Assembly: GCA_018712435.1 (NCBI GenBank)
Contig: DVGZ01000059.1
Span: 1 to 40,088, forward strand
Direction: 5' to 3'
Origin: Candidatus Caccousia avicola
GTDB lineage: Bacteria > Bacillota > Clostridia > Oscillospirales > Acutalibacteraceae
Length of the DNA: 40,088 bases
Numbering within the stretch: position 1 is the stretch's first letter; each line of letters begins with the position of its first letter. The translations under genes were made by a program, and so were the position numbers. This document shows positions 24,209 to 32,559 of this stretch, in pieces. A model generated the notes under the pieces. It made no database searches and had not been told where the DNA came from. It saw nothing but the letters and a program-made list of their open reading frames with translations.

Positions 24209-24359
24209 GTTCCCCCGGATTTGACAAACGCCGCCGCAAAGCCCTATAATATTCCTATCCTATTATATATAGCACGCTATCCCGCCCGCGCTCCATTGCC
24301 GGGCGGCTTTTCTTCTCACACAGACCCCTTTGGGGCCGCAAACTTATCGGGAAGGTCAG

Positions 24360-27300
24360 GTGACTGGGGTGCCCAGCAGACACGACAAAAGGAAAAAAGA
24401 AGGATGGTTTTCCGCTCTCTTTGGGCACGGACGCGAGGAGGAACCGCGCCGGAGCACCCCGAGGCCCCGGCCCGAGCCGCCGCGCGACCCCGTGGAGGAG
24501 CGCCGCCGCGCCCTGCGGGAATCAGGACCGGTTTCGCAGACGCGCAGGCCGTTTAATATCGACATTGCGCTGGACACGCCCACGCAAAAGCCCGCCGCTC
24601 AAAAGCCCCCTGTCCGGCAGGAAAATGCGCAGGCAAAGCCCTCCACGCAGCGGCAGACAACCTCATCGGCGGGAACATCCTCTGCCGCGCGTCCGCAGGC
24701 TTCTGTTCCCCGTCCGCAGACTCCGTCTTCCACGCATGCGGGGACCCGTCCCTCGGTGCAGCCGCGCCCCGCTTCCCAGCCGCCGGCGCGCCGCCCGGCC
24801 GCTCAGCGGAATGTGGTGCCGGAGCCGTACCGCTCCTACTATGCGTCGCTGCCGAAAAAGCCATATTATCCCGTGGCCGTGCCGCTCAAGCCGGAGCCGC
24901 CAAAGCCCGCGGCCTACCGCGTGCGGGAGATCTACGGAAAGCCCCGCCCCAATCCGCGCAGCATCCTGATTCCGGCCCGTCTGATCCCGGCCCCGCCGGT
25001 ATTCTCCGCCCGTTCACCCGATGGGCGCGCGCCCGTGTCCCGTCCGGAAGCGGAGACACCGCGTGAGCCCACCGCACGCGAGCGGCTGATCGCCCTTGTC
25101 TCGGAACCGGCACATCAGCCTGTTCAACCTGCTGTTTCCGCTCCTGCCCCGGTGATGGAGGTTGCTGAACCCGTTGTTCCTGCTCCTGCCCCGGCGACGG
25201 AACCTGCTGAACCTACCGTTCCTGCCCCCGCCCCCGTGGCGGAGTCTGTCGAACCTCCTGTTTCCGCTCCGACTCCCGTGGCGGAGTCTGTCGAACCCGC
25301 TGTTTCCGCTCCTGACCCCATGGCGGAGACTGTTGAACCTGCCGCTCCTGCCGCCGTCCCAGCGGATGTCTCCATCTGGGACCGGCTGGAACAGGCGGTT
25401 TCTCAGCCCTCCGGCCGCCCTGCCCCGCTGATGCGTCTCTCCCCGGAAGCGGAGGAGAACGAGGAACCAACGGAAACCGTGGAACCGGTTCCTCCCACTC
25501 CGGAGCCGGAACCTAAGCCCGAACCCGAGCTGGAGCCGAAGCCGGAATCGGAGCCAGAACCGGAAGCGATACCCTCCGCCCCGCCCGTTCTGACGGAGGA
25601 GGAGCAGGCCCAAGCACTGGCGGCGCTGCTTGATCACGCGCAAGCCGCCGCGTCATCCTCCGAATCCCCCGCTCCCCTGACCCGTGGCCCGCTGGCCCCC
25701 GAACCGGAACAGCCGGACCTTCCCCTGCCTCCTCCCGCCGGATCCGGCCACTATGTGTATGTGGATAACAGCGACGACTGGGACGACGATCCCTTCTTCA
25801 CCAACTGGGATATTGAGCAATTCCCCGACGAGGAACCGGAGGAGGGGGAGGAGGCTTCCCCTGAGATTTCCCAGGAAAGCGAGACGGAACCGGCCGAGAT
25901 TGTCGCGGAAGCTTCCCCCGCACCCGCCGAACTCTCCGACTGTTCCAGCCCTGCGACGGAGCCTGCCGGGGAACCCTTACAGGAAGCATCCGGCGAACCT
26001 TCCTCAGAAACGGCTCCTGCGGAACCCACGGAAACTGTGGCGGAACCCACGGAAACGCCCGTTGTTCCGGCGAACAGCACCCCCGCCAGTTCTCCCGCAC
26101 CGGCGGCCCAGCCTGTTTTCCAGGCCACCGTCAAGCCGATCCGTCCCGCCCCGAAAACGCCGACTGTCGAGGTGCCCGCCATTCCCACCTCCCTGCTGGA
26201 ATACAGCCCCGAACCGGACATGGACTCGGTGGAGGAGGAGCTGAACGCCAACGGCGAAAAGCTGATTGAGACGCTGCAAAGCTTCGGCGTGCGCGCCACC
26301 ATGCTGGAAGCGTGCCGCGGCCCGGCGGTAACGCGGTATGAGCTTCAGCCCGCTGCCGGCGTGAAGATCAGCAAAATCACAAACCTCTCCGACGACATCG
26401 CCCTGAACCTTGCCGCCACAGGCGTTCGCATCGAGGCCCCGATCCCCGGCAAAGCCGCCGTGGGAATTGAGGTGCCGAACCGCAAGGTCAGCACGGTGCG
26501 CATGCGCGAGCTGATCGAATCCTCCGCGTTCCGGCGCGCCGAAAGCCCGCTCACCACGGTGCTTGGGCGCGATATCGCGGGCGAGCTGGTGATGGCCGAT
26601 CTGGCGCAGATGCCCCACCTGCTGATCGCAGGTTCCACCGGTTCCGGTAAATCCGTATGCATCAACTCGCTCATTGTGAGCCTGCTTTACAAGAGCACGC
26701 CGCAGGAGGTGCGCTTCCTCATGATCGACCCGAAGGTGGTCGAGCTGGGAATCTACAACGGTATTCCTCACCTCATCGTCCCCGTGGTGACGGACCCGCG
26801 CAAGGCCGCCGGAGCGCTCGGCTGGGCGGTGACGGAGATGCTGCGCCGCTATCAGCAGTTTGCCGCCAACAACGTGCGCGATCTCAACTCCTATAACCGT
26901 CTGGCCCAGGAGCGCAACTACATTGACGAGCAGGGCATGCGCATGGAGCATATGCCGCAGATTGTCATTATCATTGACGAGCTGGCCGACCTCATGATGG
27001 CCGCTCCGAACGAGGTGGAGGACTCCATCTGCCGTCTGGCGCAGATGGCCCGCGCCGCCGGAATGCACCTGGTCATTGCGACGCAGCGGCCGTCCGTGGA
27101 CGTTATTACCGGTATCATCAAGGCGAACATCCCCAGCCGCATTGCGTTCGCGGTGTCCTCACAGGTGGACTCCCGCACCATTCTGGACATGGGCGGCGCG
27201 GAAAAGCTGCTTGGACGCGGAGATATGCTCTTCTCCCCCATTGGCAACAACAAACCCACCCGTGTGCAGGGCTGTTTCATCGACGACCGTGAAATTGAAG

Positions 27301-27644
27301 CCGTTGTGGAGTTCATCCGTCAGGCCGCTTCCGCCGAGTATGACGAGGGCGTGATGGAAGAAATTGAGCGCGGCGGCACACAGGAGCAGTCCGGCGACAG
27401 CGATTCCCCCGAGGGCGATCCGATGATCCCCGAAGCGGTCCGCTGTGTCGTGGAAGCCGGGCAGGCGTCCACGTCGCTCTTGCAGCGCAGGCTGCGCCTG
27501 GGCTACGCCCGCGCCGGCCGTCTGGTCGACGAGATGGAACAGATGGGTGTTGTGGGACCGCACGAGGGCAGCAAGCCCCGTCAGGTGCTGATCACCTGGC
27601 AGCAATACCTGGAAATGGCGCAGAACCGTGGCTGGGAGAGCTGA
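24360..27644 (+). CDS. ftsK: FtsK/SpoIIIE-family DNA translocase without membrane segments (SftA-like)
   Basis: About 1094 residues. Residues 1-630 are low-complexity, rich in Pro, Glu and Ala, with no transmembrane segment; an early [13 protein letters not shown] could be a short membrane-binding helix. A 14-residue repeat occurs six times at about 256-339. The motor domain begins near 640 ([21 protein letters not shown] split across the alpha and beta parts). Walker A is GSTGSGKS (about 758-765), Walker [13 protein letters not shown] (about 868), and [12 protein letters not shown] follows. The C-terminal winged-helix gamma domain (about 1020-1085) should read polar DNA motifs. It pumps chromosomal DNA during division or segregation. 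Start uncertain: no ATG is available; GTG at 24360 is preferred (GGGAAGG upstream), GTG at 24369 is possible. Confidence 0.9.
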   Translation: MTGVPSRHDKRKKEGWFSALFGHGREEEPRRSTPRPRPEPPRDPVEERRRALRESGPVSQTRRPFNIDIALDTPTQKPAAQKPPVRQENAQAKPSTQRQTTSSAGTSSAARPQASVPRPQTPSSTHAGTRPSVQPRPASQPPARRPAAQRNVVPEPYRSYYASLPKKPYYPVAVPLKPEPPKPAAYRVREIYGKPRPNPRSILIPARLIPAPPVFSARSPDGRAPVSRPEAETPREPTARERLIALVSEPAHQPVQPAVSAPAPVMEVAEPVVPAPAPATEPAEPTVPAPAPVAESVEPPVSAPTPVAESVEPAVSAPDPMAETVEPAAPAAVPADVSIWDRLEQAVSQPSGRPAPLMRLSPEAEENEEPTETVEPVPPTPEPEPKPEPELEPKPESEPEPEAIPSAPPVLTEEEQAQALAALLDHAQAAASSSESPAPLTRGPLAPEPEQPDLPLPPPAGSGHYVYVDNSDDWDDDPFFTNWDIEQFPDEEPEEGEEASPEISQESETEPAEIVAEASPAPAELSDCSSPATEPAGEPLQEASGEPSSETAPAEPTETVAEPTETPVVPANSTPASSPAPAAQPVFQATVKPIRPAPKTPTVEVPAIPTSLLEYSPEPDMDSVEEELNANGEKLIETLQSFGVRATMLEACRGPAVTRYELQPAAGVKISKITNLSDDIALNLAATGVRIEAPIPGKAAVGIEVPNRKVSTVRMRELIESSAFRRAESPLTTVLGRDIAGELVMADLAQMPHLLIAGSTGSGKSVCINSLIVSLLYKSTPQEVRFLMIDPKVVELGIYNGIPHLIVPVVTDPRKAAGALGWAVTEMLRRYQQFAANNVRDLNSYNRLAQERNYIDEQGMRMEHMPQIVIIIDELADLMMAAPNEVEDSICRLAQMARAAGMHLVIATQRPSVDVITGIIKANIPSRIAFAVSSQVDSRTILDMGGAEKLLGRGDMLFSPIGNNKPTRVQGCFIDDREIEAVVEFIRQAASAEYDEGVMEEIERGGTQEQSGDSDSPEGDPMIPEAVRCVVEAGQASTSLLQRRLRLGYARAGRLVDEMEQMGVVGPHEGSKPRQVLITWQQYLEMAQNRGWES
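25125..25376 (+). repeat. Six tandem 42-base (14-residue) repeats in the ftsK linker
   Basis: The linker holds six consecutive units of the form E-P-x-V-x-A-P-x-P-V-x-E-x-V, for example [14 protein letters not shown] and [14 protein letters not shown]. The central units are close to identical in DNA, so copy number could change by slippage or recombination without breaking the frame. Confidence 0.9.
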
Positions 27645-27650
27645 TCCCGC

Positions 27651-27680
27651 TTGACAGGACTTGCTTTCATGCGGTACAAT
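27651..27680 (+). promoter_or_regulatory. Promoter of asnA
   Basis: TTGACA (27651-27656), an 18-base spacer, and TACAAT (27675-27680), starting 7 bases after the ftsK stop codon. Confidence 0.85.
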
Positions 27681-27743
27681 AAAAAATATTATTTTGCAAT
27701 TTATCAACCGGTTTCCTGCAAAAACAGGATTCCGCACAATTCT

Positions 27744-27763
27744 GCCCCTGCGCGCGCAGGGGC
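27744..27763 (+). promoter_or_regulatory. Perfect palindrome just before the asnA ribosome binding site
   Basis: GCCCCTGCGC and its exact complement form a 20-base palindrome that ends 1-2 bases before the GAGGGAG ribosome binding site of asnA. There is no T-run. No T-box motif is present in the leader. Confidence 0.6.
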
Positions 27764-27778
27764 GAGGGAGTGATCGAC

Positions 27779-28789
27779 ATGAACCATGTTTGGATTCCGG
27801 AGGGGTACCGCTCCTGTCTCGGGCTGTACGACACACAGAAGGCCATCGGCCTGATCAAGAACCTGTTTCAGCAGAAGCTGTGCCTTGCGCTGCATCTCAA
27901 GCGCGTCACTGCCCCGCTGTTTGTTGAGCCGTCCAGCGGCCTGAACGACGATCTCAACGGCGTGGAGCGCCCGGTGGCGTTCGACATTCCCGCCGTCGGC
28001 GGTGAGGGCGCGCAGGTCGTGCACTCGCTGGCCAAGTGGAAGCGCATGGCCCTGTACCGCTACGATTTCCACCCCGGCAACGGCCTTCTGACAGACATGA
28101 ACGCCATCCGCCGCGACGAGGAGCTTGACAACCTGCATTCGATCTACGTCGACCAGTGGGACTGGGAAAAAGTCATTCTTCCCGAGGATCGCAATGTGGA
28201 TTATCTGAAGGAAACCGTCCGGAAAATTGCGGGCGTGATCTGCAACACGCTCGAAGAACTGCAATATTATTTCCCCCAGCTTCCCGGTGGGCTGTCCCGC
28301 GATATCACCTTTGTGACAACGCAGGAGCTGGAGGATCGCTGGCCGCACCTCTCCCCGAAGGAGCGCGAGGACGCGCTGCTGGCCGAATGCCGCACCGCCT
28401 TCCTCATGCAGATCGGCGGCCGCCTGCGCTCCGGCGAGCGCCACGACGGCCGCGCCCCGGACTACGACGACTGGACGCTCAACGGCGACCTGCTGTTCTG
28501 GGACGAGGTGCTCGACCGCTCCATTGAGCTGTCCAGCATGGGCATCCGCGTTGACCCGGCGGCCATGGATCGCCAGCTCACCGAGGCGGGCTGCGACAGC
28601 CGCCGTTCCCTGACCTTCCACAAGATGCTGCTCGAAGGCAAGCTGCCGCTCACGATCGGCGGCGGTATCGGACAGTCCCGTCTGTGCATGCTGCTGCTGC
28701 ACAAGGCGCATATCGGAGAGGTGCAGGTTTCCGTGTGGGACGACGCCACCCTCGCCGCCTGCCGCGACGCGGGAATCGAGCTGCTGTAA
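27779..28789 (+). CDS. asnA: Aspartate-ammonia ligase (asparagine synthetase A)
   Basis: A 336-residue cytoplasmic enzyme that makes asparagine from aspartate, ammonia and ATP, with an aminoacyl-tRNA-synthetase-like fold. Typical segments are LFVEPSSGLNDDLNGVERPVAFD, AQVVHSLAKWKRMAL, GLLTDMNAIRRDEELDNLHSIYVDQWDWE (read in parts), DYDDWTLNGDLLFW, SSMGIRVD and PLTIGGGIGQSRLCMLLL. The length fits the family. A GTG nine bases upstream is in frame, but the ATG at 27779 has GAGGGAG 8 bases upstream and gives the expected start. A glutamine-dependent AsnB is encoded 7.6 kb downstream, so the cell has both routes. Confidence 0.96.
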   Translation: MNHVWIPEGYRSCLGLYDTQKAIGLIKNLFQQKLCLALHLKRVTAPLFVEPSSGLNDDLNGVERPVAFDIPAVGGEGAQVVHSLAKWKRMALYRYDFHPGNGLLTDMNAIRRDEELDNLHSIYVDQWDWEKVILPEDRNVDYLKETVRKIAGVICNTLEELQYYFPQLPGGLSRDITFVTTQELEDRWPHLSPKEREDALLAECRTAFLMQIGGRLRSGERHDGRAPDYDDWTLNGDLLFWDEVLDRSIELSSMGIRVDPAAMDRQLTEAGCDSRRSLTFHKMLLEGKLPLTIGGGIGQSRLCMLLLHKAHIGEVQVSVWDDATLAACRDAGIELL

Positions 28790-28832
28790 TCGGAACGCCT
28801 TCCCGAAAGGGCGCAGATCAGGAGGAAACGCA

Positions 28833-29435
28833 ATGGCACAAGAGCGCGGCGAAGCGATCCAATATAAGCTGGCGGACGCGGCGCGCCGCTGCATGCGCGA
28901 CACCCCCGTGGACAGCCTGACCGTCAGCCGCATTGTCCGCGAAGCGGGCGTGGCGCGGCAGACGTTTTACCGCCATTTTGCGGATAAATACGATCTGATC
29001 AACTGGTATTTCGACAAGCTGCTCCTCGAATCCTTCGAGCACATGGGCAGCGGACGCACCGTGCGCGAGGGCTATGAGCGCAAGTTCGCGTTTATCCGGC
29101 AGGAGCGTGTCTTTTTCCGCGCGGCCTTCCGTTCCAACGCGCAGAATTCCCTGCGCGACCACGATTTGGAGCTGATCCTCCGCTTCTTCACCGACTTAAT
29201 CCGGAGCAAAACCGGGCAATCGCCCGACGAAGATATGGCGTTCCTTCTGGAAGCCTACTGCTGCGGAGCCATTGCGATGACGGTGAAATGGGTGCTCGGC
29301 GGCATGCCGGACAGCCCGGCCCTGCTCGCCTTCCGCATGGTGCGGGCCTTCCCCGCCCCGCTGGCGGAGCTGTTCCGGCAGCATGGCCTGCTGGGGGAAT
29401 TGGAGCAGCCGCCCACGGAAGATTCGGAAAAATAG
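28833..29435 (+). CDS. TetR/AcrR family regulator
   Basis: A 200-residue dimeric repressor type. The N-terminal DNA-binding domain has VSRIVREAGVARQTFYRHFADKYDLINWYF (split at the recognition helix), the standard TetR HTH near residues 28-53. The C-terminal part resembles TetR_C regulators linked to dihydroxyacetone or alcohol metabolism (VFFRAAFRSNAQNSLRDHD and FLLEAYCCGAIAMTVKWVLGG in parts). AGGAGG lies upstream of the ATG, 43 bases after asnA, so it may be co-transcribed with asnA. It stands directly before fucO, whose promoter carries a dyad; regulation of fucO is the natural inference. Confidence 0.9.
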   Translation: MAQERGEAIQYKLADAARRCMRDTPVDSLTVSRIVREAGVARQTFYRHFADKYDLINWYFDKLLLESFEHMGSGRTVREGYERKFAFIRQERVFFRAAFRSNAQNSLRDHDLELILRFFTDLIRSKTGQSPDEDMAFLLEAYCCGAIAMTVKWVLGGMPDSPALLAFRMVRAFPAPLAELFRQHGLLGELEQPPTEDSEK

Positions 29436-29456
29436 ACATTTCTTTGTTTCTGTCAC

Positions 29457-29485
29457 TTTACTTTTTTGTCCCGTTTTTGTACCAT
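29457..29485 (+). promoter_or_regulatory. Possible fucO promoter
   Basis: TTTACT (29457-29462), a 17-base spacer, and TACCAT (29480-29485). Both boxes match consensus at 4 of 6 positions. The terminator at 29498-29530 lies between this promoter and fucO, so if the promoter is real the terminator would act as an attenuator. Confidence 0.4.
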
Positions 29486-29495
29486 GAAAGGTACA
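29478..29495. promoter_or_regulatory. Operator-like dyad before fucO
   Basis: TGTACC-ATGAAA-GGTACA, a perfect 6-base inverted repeat with a 6-base spacer that overlaps the candidate -10 box and lies 43 bases after the TetR gene. This is a good candidate binding site for that regulator. Confidence 0.55.
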
Positions 29496-29497
29496 GA

Positions 29498-29530
29498 GGG
29501 CGTGCGTCCTGCTGGCGCACGCCCCTTTTT
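29498..29530 (+). terminator. Intrinsic terminator between the TetR gene and fucO
   Basis: GGGCGTGCG (29498-29506) pairs with CGCACGCCC (29516-29524) around a 9-base loop, followed by CTTTTTATTTTT. It ends 26 bases before the fucO start codon. Confidence 0.88.
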
Positions 29531-29556
29531 ATTTTTGACGAGGAGTGACCGAAATT

Positions 29557-30705
29557 ATGGCAAACCGCATTATGCTCAATGAAACCTCCTACCACGGCGC
29601 CGGTGCGATCGCGGAGATCGTCACGGAAGCCAAGGCGCGCGGCTTCTCGAAAGCCCTCATCTGCTCCGACCCGGATCTCATCAAGTTCGGCGTGACGGCC
29701 AAGGTCACGGATCTGCTGGACAAGGCCGGTCTGGCTTATGCCGTTTACTCCGGCATCAAGGCCAACCCGACGATTGAAAACGTGAAAGACGGCGTGAAGG
29801 CGTTCCAGGACGCCGGAGCCGACTACATCATCGCCATCGGCGGCGGCTCCTCCATGGACACCTCCAAGGCGATCGGCATCATCATCAACAACCCCGAGTT
29901 TGCCGACGTGCGCAGCCTGGAAGGCGTGGCTCCCACGAAGAAGCCCTGCGTCCCGATCATCGCCGTGCCGACCACAGCCGGTACCGCCGCTGAGGTAACG
30001 ATCAACTACGTCATCACCGACGTGGAGCGCAAGCGCAAGTTCGTCTGCGTCGACCCGCACGATATGCCCGTTGTGGCCATCGTCGACCCCGATATGATGT
30101 CCTCCATGCCCAAGGGCCTGACCGCTGCCACCGGTATGGACGCGCTGACCCACGCCATCGAGGGCTATATCACCAAGGGCGCTTGGGAGATGACGGACAT
30201 GTTCCATCTCAAAGCCATCGAGATCATTTCCCGCTCCCTGCGCGGCGCGGTGGAAAACACCAAGGAAGGCCGCGAGGGCATGGCTCTTGCTCAGTACATC
30301 GCGGGCATGGGCTTCTCCAACGTTGGCCTTGGCATTGCGCACTCCATGGCGCACACCCTCGGCGCTGTCTATGACACGCCCCACGGCGTGGCCTGCGCCA
30401 TGATGCTCCCCATCGTGATGGAGTATAACGCCGAGTGCACCGGCGAGAAGTACCGCGAGATCGCGCGCGCCATGGGCGTGTCCGGTGTGGACGCAATGAG
30501 CCAGGCCGAGTACCGCAAGGCCGCTGTCGACGCTGTCGCGAAGCTCTCCGCCGACGTGGGCATCCCCTCCACTCTGCCCGCCCTCAAGGAAGAGGATCTC
30601 ACCTTCCTCGCGGAATCCGCTTATGCCGACGCCTGCCGTCCCGGCAACCCGAAGGACACCAACGTCGAGGACCTCAAGTCCCTCTTCCGCCGCCTCCAAG
30701 GCTGA
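29557..30705 (+). CDS. fucO: Iron-containing alcohol dehydrogenase, lactaldehyde reductase type
   Basis: A 382-residue group III dehydrogenase. It is very similar along its length to E. coli FucO (382-383 residues), which reduces lactaldehyde to 1,2-propanediol with NADH during fucose or rhamnose fermentation. The nucleotide site is IIAIGGGSSMDTSKAIG. The metal ligands by alignment from memory are Asp195 and His199 in MDALTHAIEGY, His262 in GIAHSMAH, and His276 in DTPHG. Other shared blocks are NPEFADVRSLEG and VPTTAGTAAEVTINYVITD. AGGAG lies 11 bases before the chosen ATG. The stop codon TGA is the exact centre of the palindrome CAAGGC-TGA-GCCTTG that opens a gene-end repeat. 1,3-Propanediol dehydrogenase is an alternative. 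Confidence 0.92.
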   Translation: MANRIMLNETSYHGAGAIAEIVTEAKARGFSKALICSDPDLIKFGVTAKVTDLLDKAGLAYAVYSGIKANPTIENVKDGVKAFQDAGADYIIAIGGGSSMDTSKAIGIIINNPEFADVRSLEGVAPTKKPCVPIIAVPTTAGTAAEVTINYVITDVERKRKFVCVDPHDMPVVAIVDPDMMSSMPKGLTAATGMDALTHAIEGYITKGAWEMTDMFHLKAIEIISRSLRGAVENTKEGREGMALAQYIAGMGFSNVGLGIAHSMAHTLGAVYDTPHGVACAMMLPIVMEYNAECTGEKYREIARAMGVSGVDAMSQAEYRKAAVDAVAKLSADVGIPSTLPALKEEDLTFLAESAYADACRPGNPKDTNVEDLKSLFRRLQG

Positions 30706-31205
30706 GCCTTGACGCACTCCGCGCACGCCGCGCAAGGCTGAGCCTTGACGCAAATCGCGCACGCCGCGTCCTGCGGCGAACCACGGTAAAACACATCGAC
30801 CCCCTTGCGATCTTACGTCGCAAGGGGGTCTTGCTTTGCCGCCCGCGTTGTTCTCACGGAGAAAAACGGCGGGTTAGCTGTGATTTTCAGCTGGGTTCTG
30901 ATTGACGCGTTGACGCGCTTCGGCTTCGCCGTAAGCTTCAGCAGCTGGGTGCTATCCGCAAGCCTATGTAGGGCCGTTCCCCAACCCACGGAATCTCCCA
31001 AAATTATTTCTCACGCTAATTTTGGGAGATTCCCCCACCAGCCGGCCAGTCTTGCGCGCCAGCGCAAATTTGGCCGGCCGCGCTGAGGGAGAGGGGGCGG
31101 CAAACTGACGTAGAAAACAAAGCGCGGGGTTCGAAGGGGCAAGGCCCCTCGCGGTTCTTTCCCCCATTTCTTGGCGGCAAGAAATGGGGGGCCATGCGGC
31201 CTGAG
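30697..31205 (+). repeat. Gene-end repeat, copy 1 (downstream of fucO), full hairpin array
   Basis: Two 36-base tandem units start at 30697 and 30733, each CAAGGC-TGA-GCCTTG, ACGCA, then a CGCGCACGCCGCG block. A terminator-like hairpin follows (30798-30830). After a spacer come a 17-base perfect stem at 30990-31033 (GGAATCTCCCAAAATTA and its complement), a nested stem with CCGGCCA...TGGCCGG and TTGCGC-GCCA-GCGCAA (about 31041-31080), a GGGGC-AAG-GCCCC stem, and a 13-base stem CCCCCATTTCTTG / CAAGAAATGGGGG (about 31162-31192). The array ends where the minus-strand gene at 31207 ends. The same order occurs after asnB. No gene is supported inside. Confidence 0.9.
30798..30830 (+). terminator. 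Terminator-like hairpin of fucO
   Basis: GACCCCCTTGCGA pairs with TCGCAAGGGGGTC with a short loop and is followed by TTGCTTTGCC. The T-tract is poor but the stem is strong. It is the same module as at 37235-37267. Confidence 0.7.
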
Positions 31206-31206
31206 C

Positions 31207-32559
31207 TTATTCGACACAAAGCTGATTGAAGCAATTGGTGACGGCGGTCTCATACTCCTGAGACCACTCAGCGGGTTCAAACTGCGTATAGGAGACGCGG
31301 CCCACCGTATCCTCATAGAAAAACGACCGCACGGTGTAGACATAGCCATAATCGCATTCCACGCTGATTTGGGCATACACGATCCCATCCGGCGTTTCTC
31401 CGGTGGTCACAGGCACGACAATGCGCTCATCCTCCCACGAGCCATATCCCTCCAACAGGCTTTGAACCGTTTGCAGCTGCGTGTCCTTGTCATCGGCACG
31501 AAGCGGATCATCCGTATACCATTCCACACTGTAGGCGTATGTAATACCCGTAGAGCTGGACAGTTCCTTGTAATAATCCCCTTCATAGAAATCCATATCA
31601 GCCGGCATCGGGATGGCGAGACCGGTGTCCGGGATAGAGGCCAAACTCCATTCCAGAGGCTTTTCCTCTGGCTCTGATTCCTCCGGCAGCGGCTCCTCCG
31701 CTTCCTCCACGCCCCATTCGGGCGCCACCGTGTCACCGGGATCGGGTTCGGGAGCTTCGGACACCACGCTGATCTCCTCCGGCCACGATTCCGCCGCTTC
31801 CTTCTCCTTCTGGTATGAGGAAATGCTGAACGTCAGCAGCATCACGCTTCCCAGCGCACACAGAATGAAAAACAGAAACAAAAGCGTCCCGCCCAGCGTG
31901 CGCGGAGCTTTCGCGGAAAATGTCACATCGTTCGGGATTCCGGCGGTCGCGGCGTTCAGCCGGTGATAGGAAAGCACACCCACAAGCCCCATCGCGGAGA
32001 AGATCAGAAGCGGGGCCACAAAGCAGGCCGTTCCCCCGCCGAACCCCCAGAATCCCGAGGTAAACAGCAGAAGGATCGCCACGACCATGGCCGCAATCGC
32101 TCCGATGCGGTTCCGTTTCAGAAATCCGAACGCCAGCACGAACAGCACCAGAGCCGCGCCGCTTGCCACCGCAGCCACCAGCCACGCGAATTTCTCCTCA
32201 TCCCAGAAGTAAACCTCGCGGATTCTCGGCAGGGCGAACAGCGCCCCCAGCGCCAGAAACAGCAGCGCATAGCATGCAAGACCGACGGCCCCCAGATTCG
32301 ACAGGCGGCGCGCGGTGCGGAATTGGTTGATCAGCTCCTCCCGCGTGGCAGCCTGCTTTGTGACCGGCCTGCCCGCCTGCCGTGTGTTCGGCGGCGGAAC
32401 CTCGTAGGCTTTCTGTGCCGTCTTTGGGGCGGGTTGGCTGTTTGCCGGACGGTTCACCCACTGGGATCCGGCGGACGATGGCTTCTCTTCTTCTTTCGGA
32501 TTCAAGGGCCTGTCCGGCAGCTCCCATGGCTCCAGCTCCTCGTTCTTGTTCCTCCTCAT
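31207..32559 (-). CDS. Multi-pass membrane protein of unknown function, mnmA operon
   Basis: A 450-residue protein that I do not recognise. Residues 1-80 are hydrophilic with Pro, Gln and Lys (LEPWELPDRPLNPKEEEKP). About five membrane segments follow between residues 88 and 255: GAVGLACYALLFLALGALFAL, WLVAAVASGAALVLFVLAF, IGAIAAMVVAILLLFTSGF, ACFVAPLLIFSAMGLVGVL and LLFLFFILCALGSVMLLTF. An acidic Glu/Pro linker (about 260-320) leads to an outer C-terminal domain with IPDTGLAIPMPADMDFYEGDYY and IVYAQISVECDYGYVYTVRSFFYE. It overlaps the end of mnmA by four bases (ATGA), with AAAGGAGG within the mnmA 3' end. Confidence 0.82.
   Translation of the reverse strand: MRRNKNEELEPWELPDRPLNPKEEEKPSSAGSQWVNRPANSQPAPKTAQKAYEVPPPNTRQAGRPVTKQAATREELINQFRTARRLSNLGAVGLACYALLFLALGALFALPRIREVYFWDEEKFAWLVAAVASGAALVLFVLAFGFLKRNRIGAIAAMVVAILLLFTSGFWGFGGGTACFVAPLLIFSAMGLVGVLSYHRLNAATAGIPNDVTFSAKAPRTLGGTLLFLFFILCALGSVMLLTFSISSYQKEKEAAESWPEEISVVSEAPEPDPGDTVAPEWGVEEAEEPLPEESEPEEKPLEWSLASIPDTGLAIPMPADMDFYEGDYYKELSSSTGITYAYSVEWYTDDPLRADDKDTQLQTVQSLLEGYGSWEDERIVVPVTTGETPDGIVYAQISVECDYGYVYTVRSFFYEDTVGRVSYTQFEPAEWSQEYETAVTNCFNQLCVE

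Noticed and set aside
27681-27778. T-box or other riboswitch in the asnA leader
   Set aside because: The T-box core and antiterminator signature are absent; only a simple palindrome is present. The ilvD and leuC leaders were checked too and also lack a T-box.
30805-31388. Small open frames in the repeat after fucO, and the similar ones at 37335-37683
   Set aside because: They lie inside the hairpin-array repeat and lack ribosome binding sites; their similarity to each other comes from the repeat itself.
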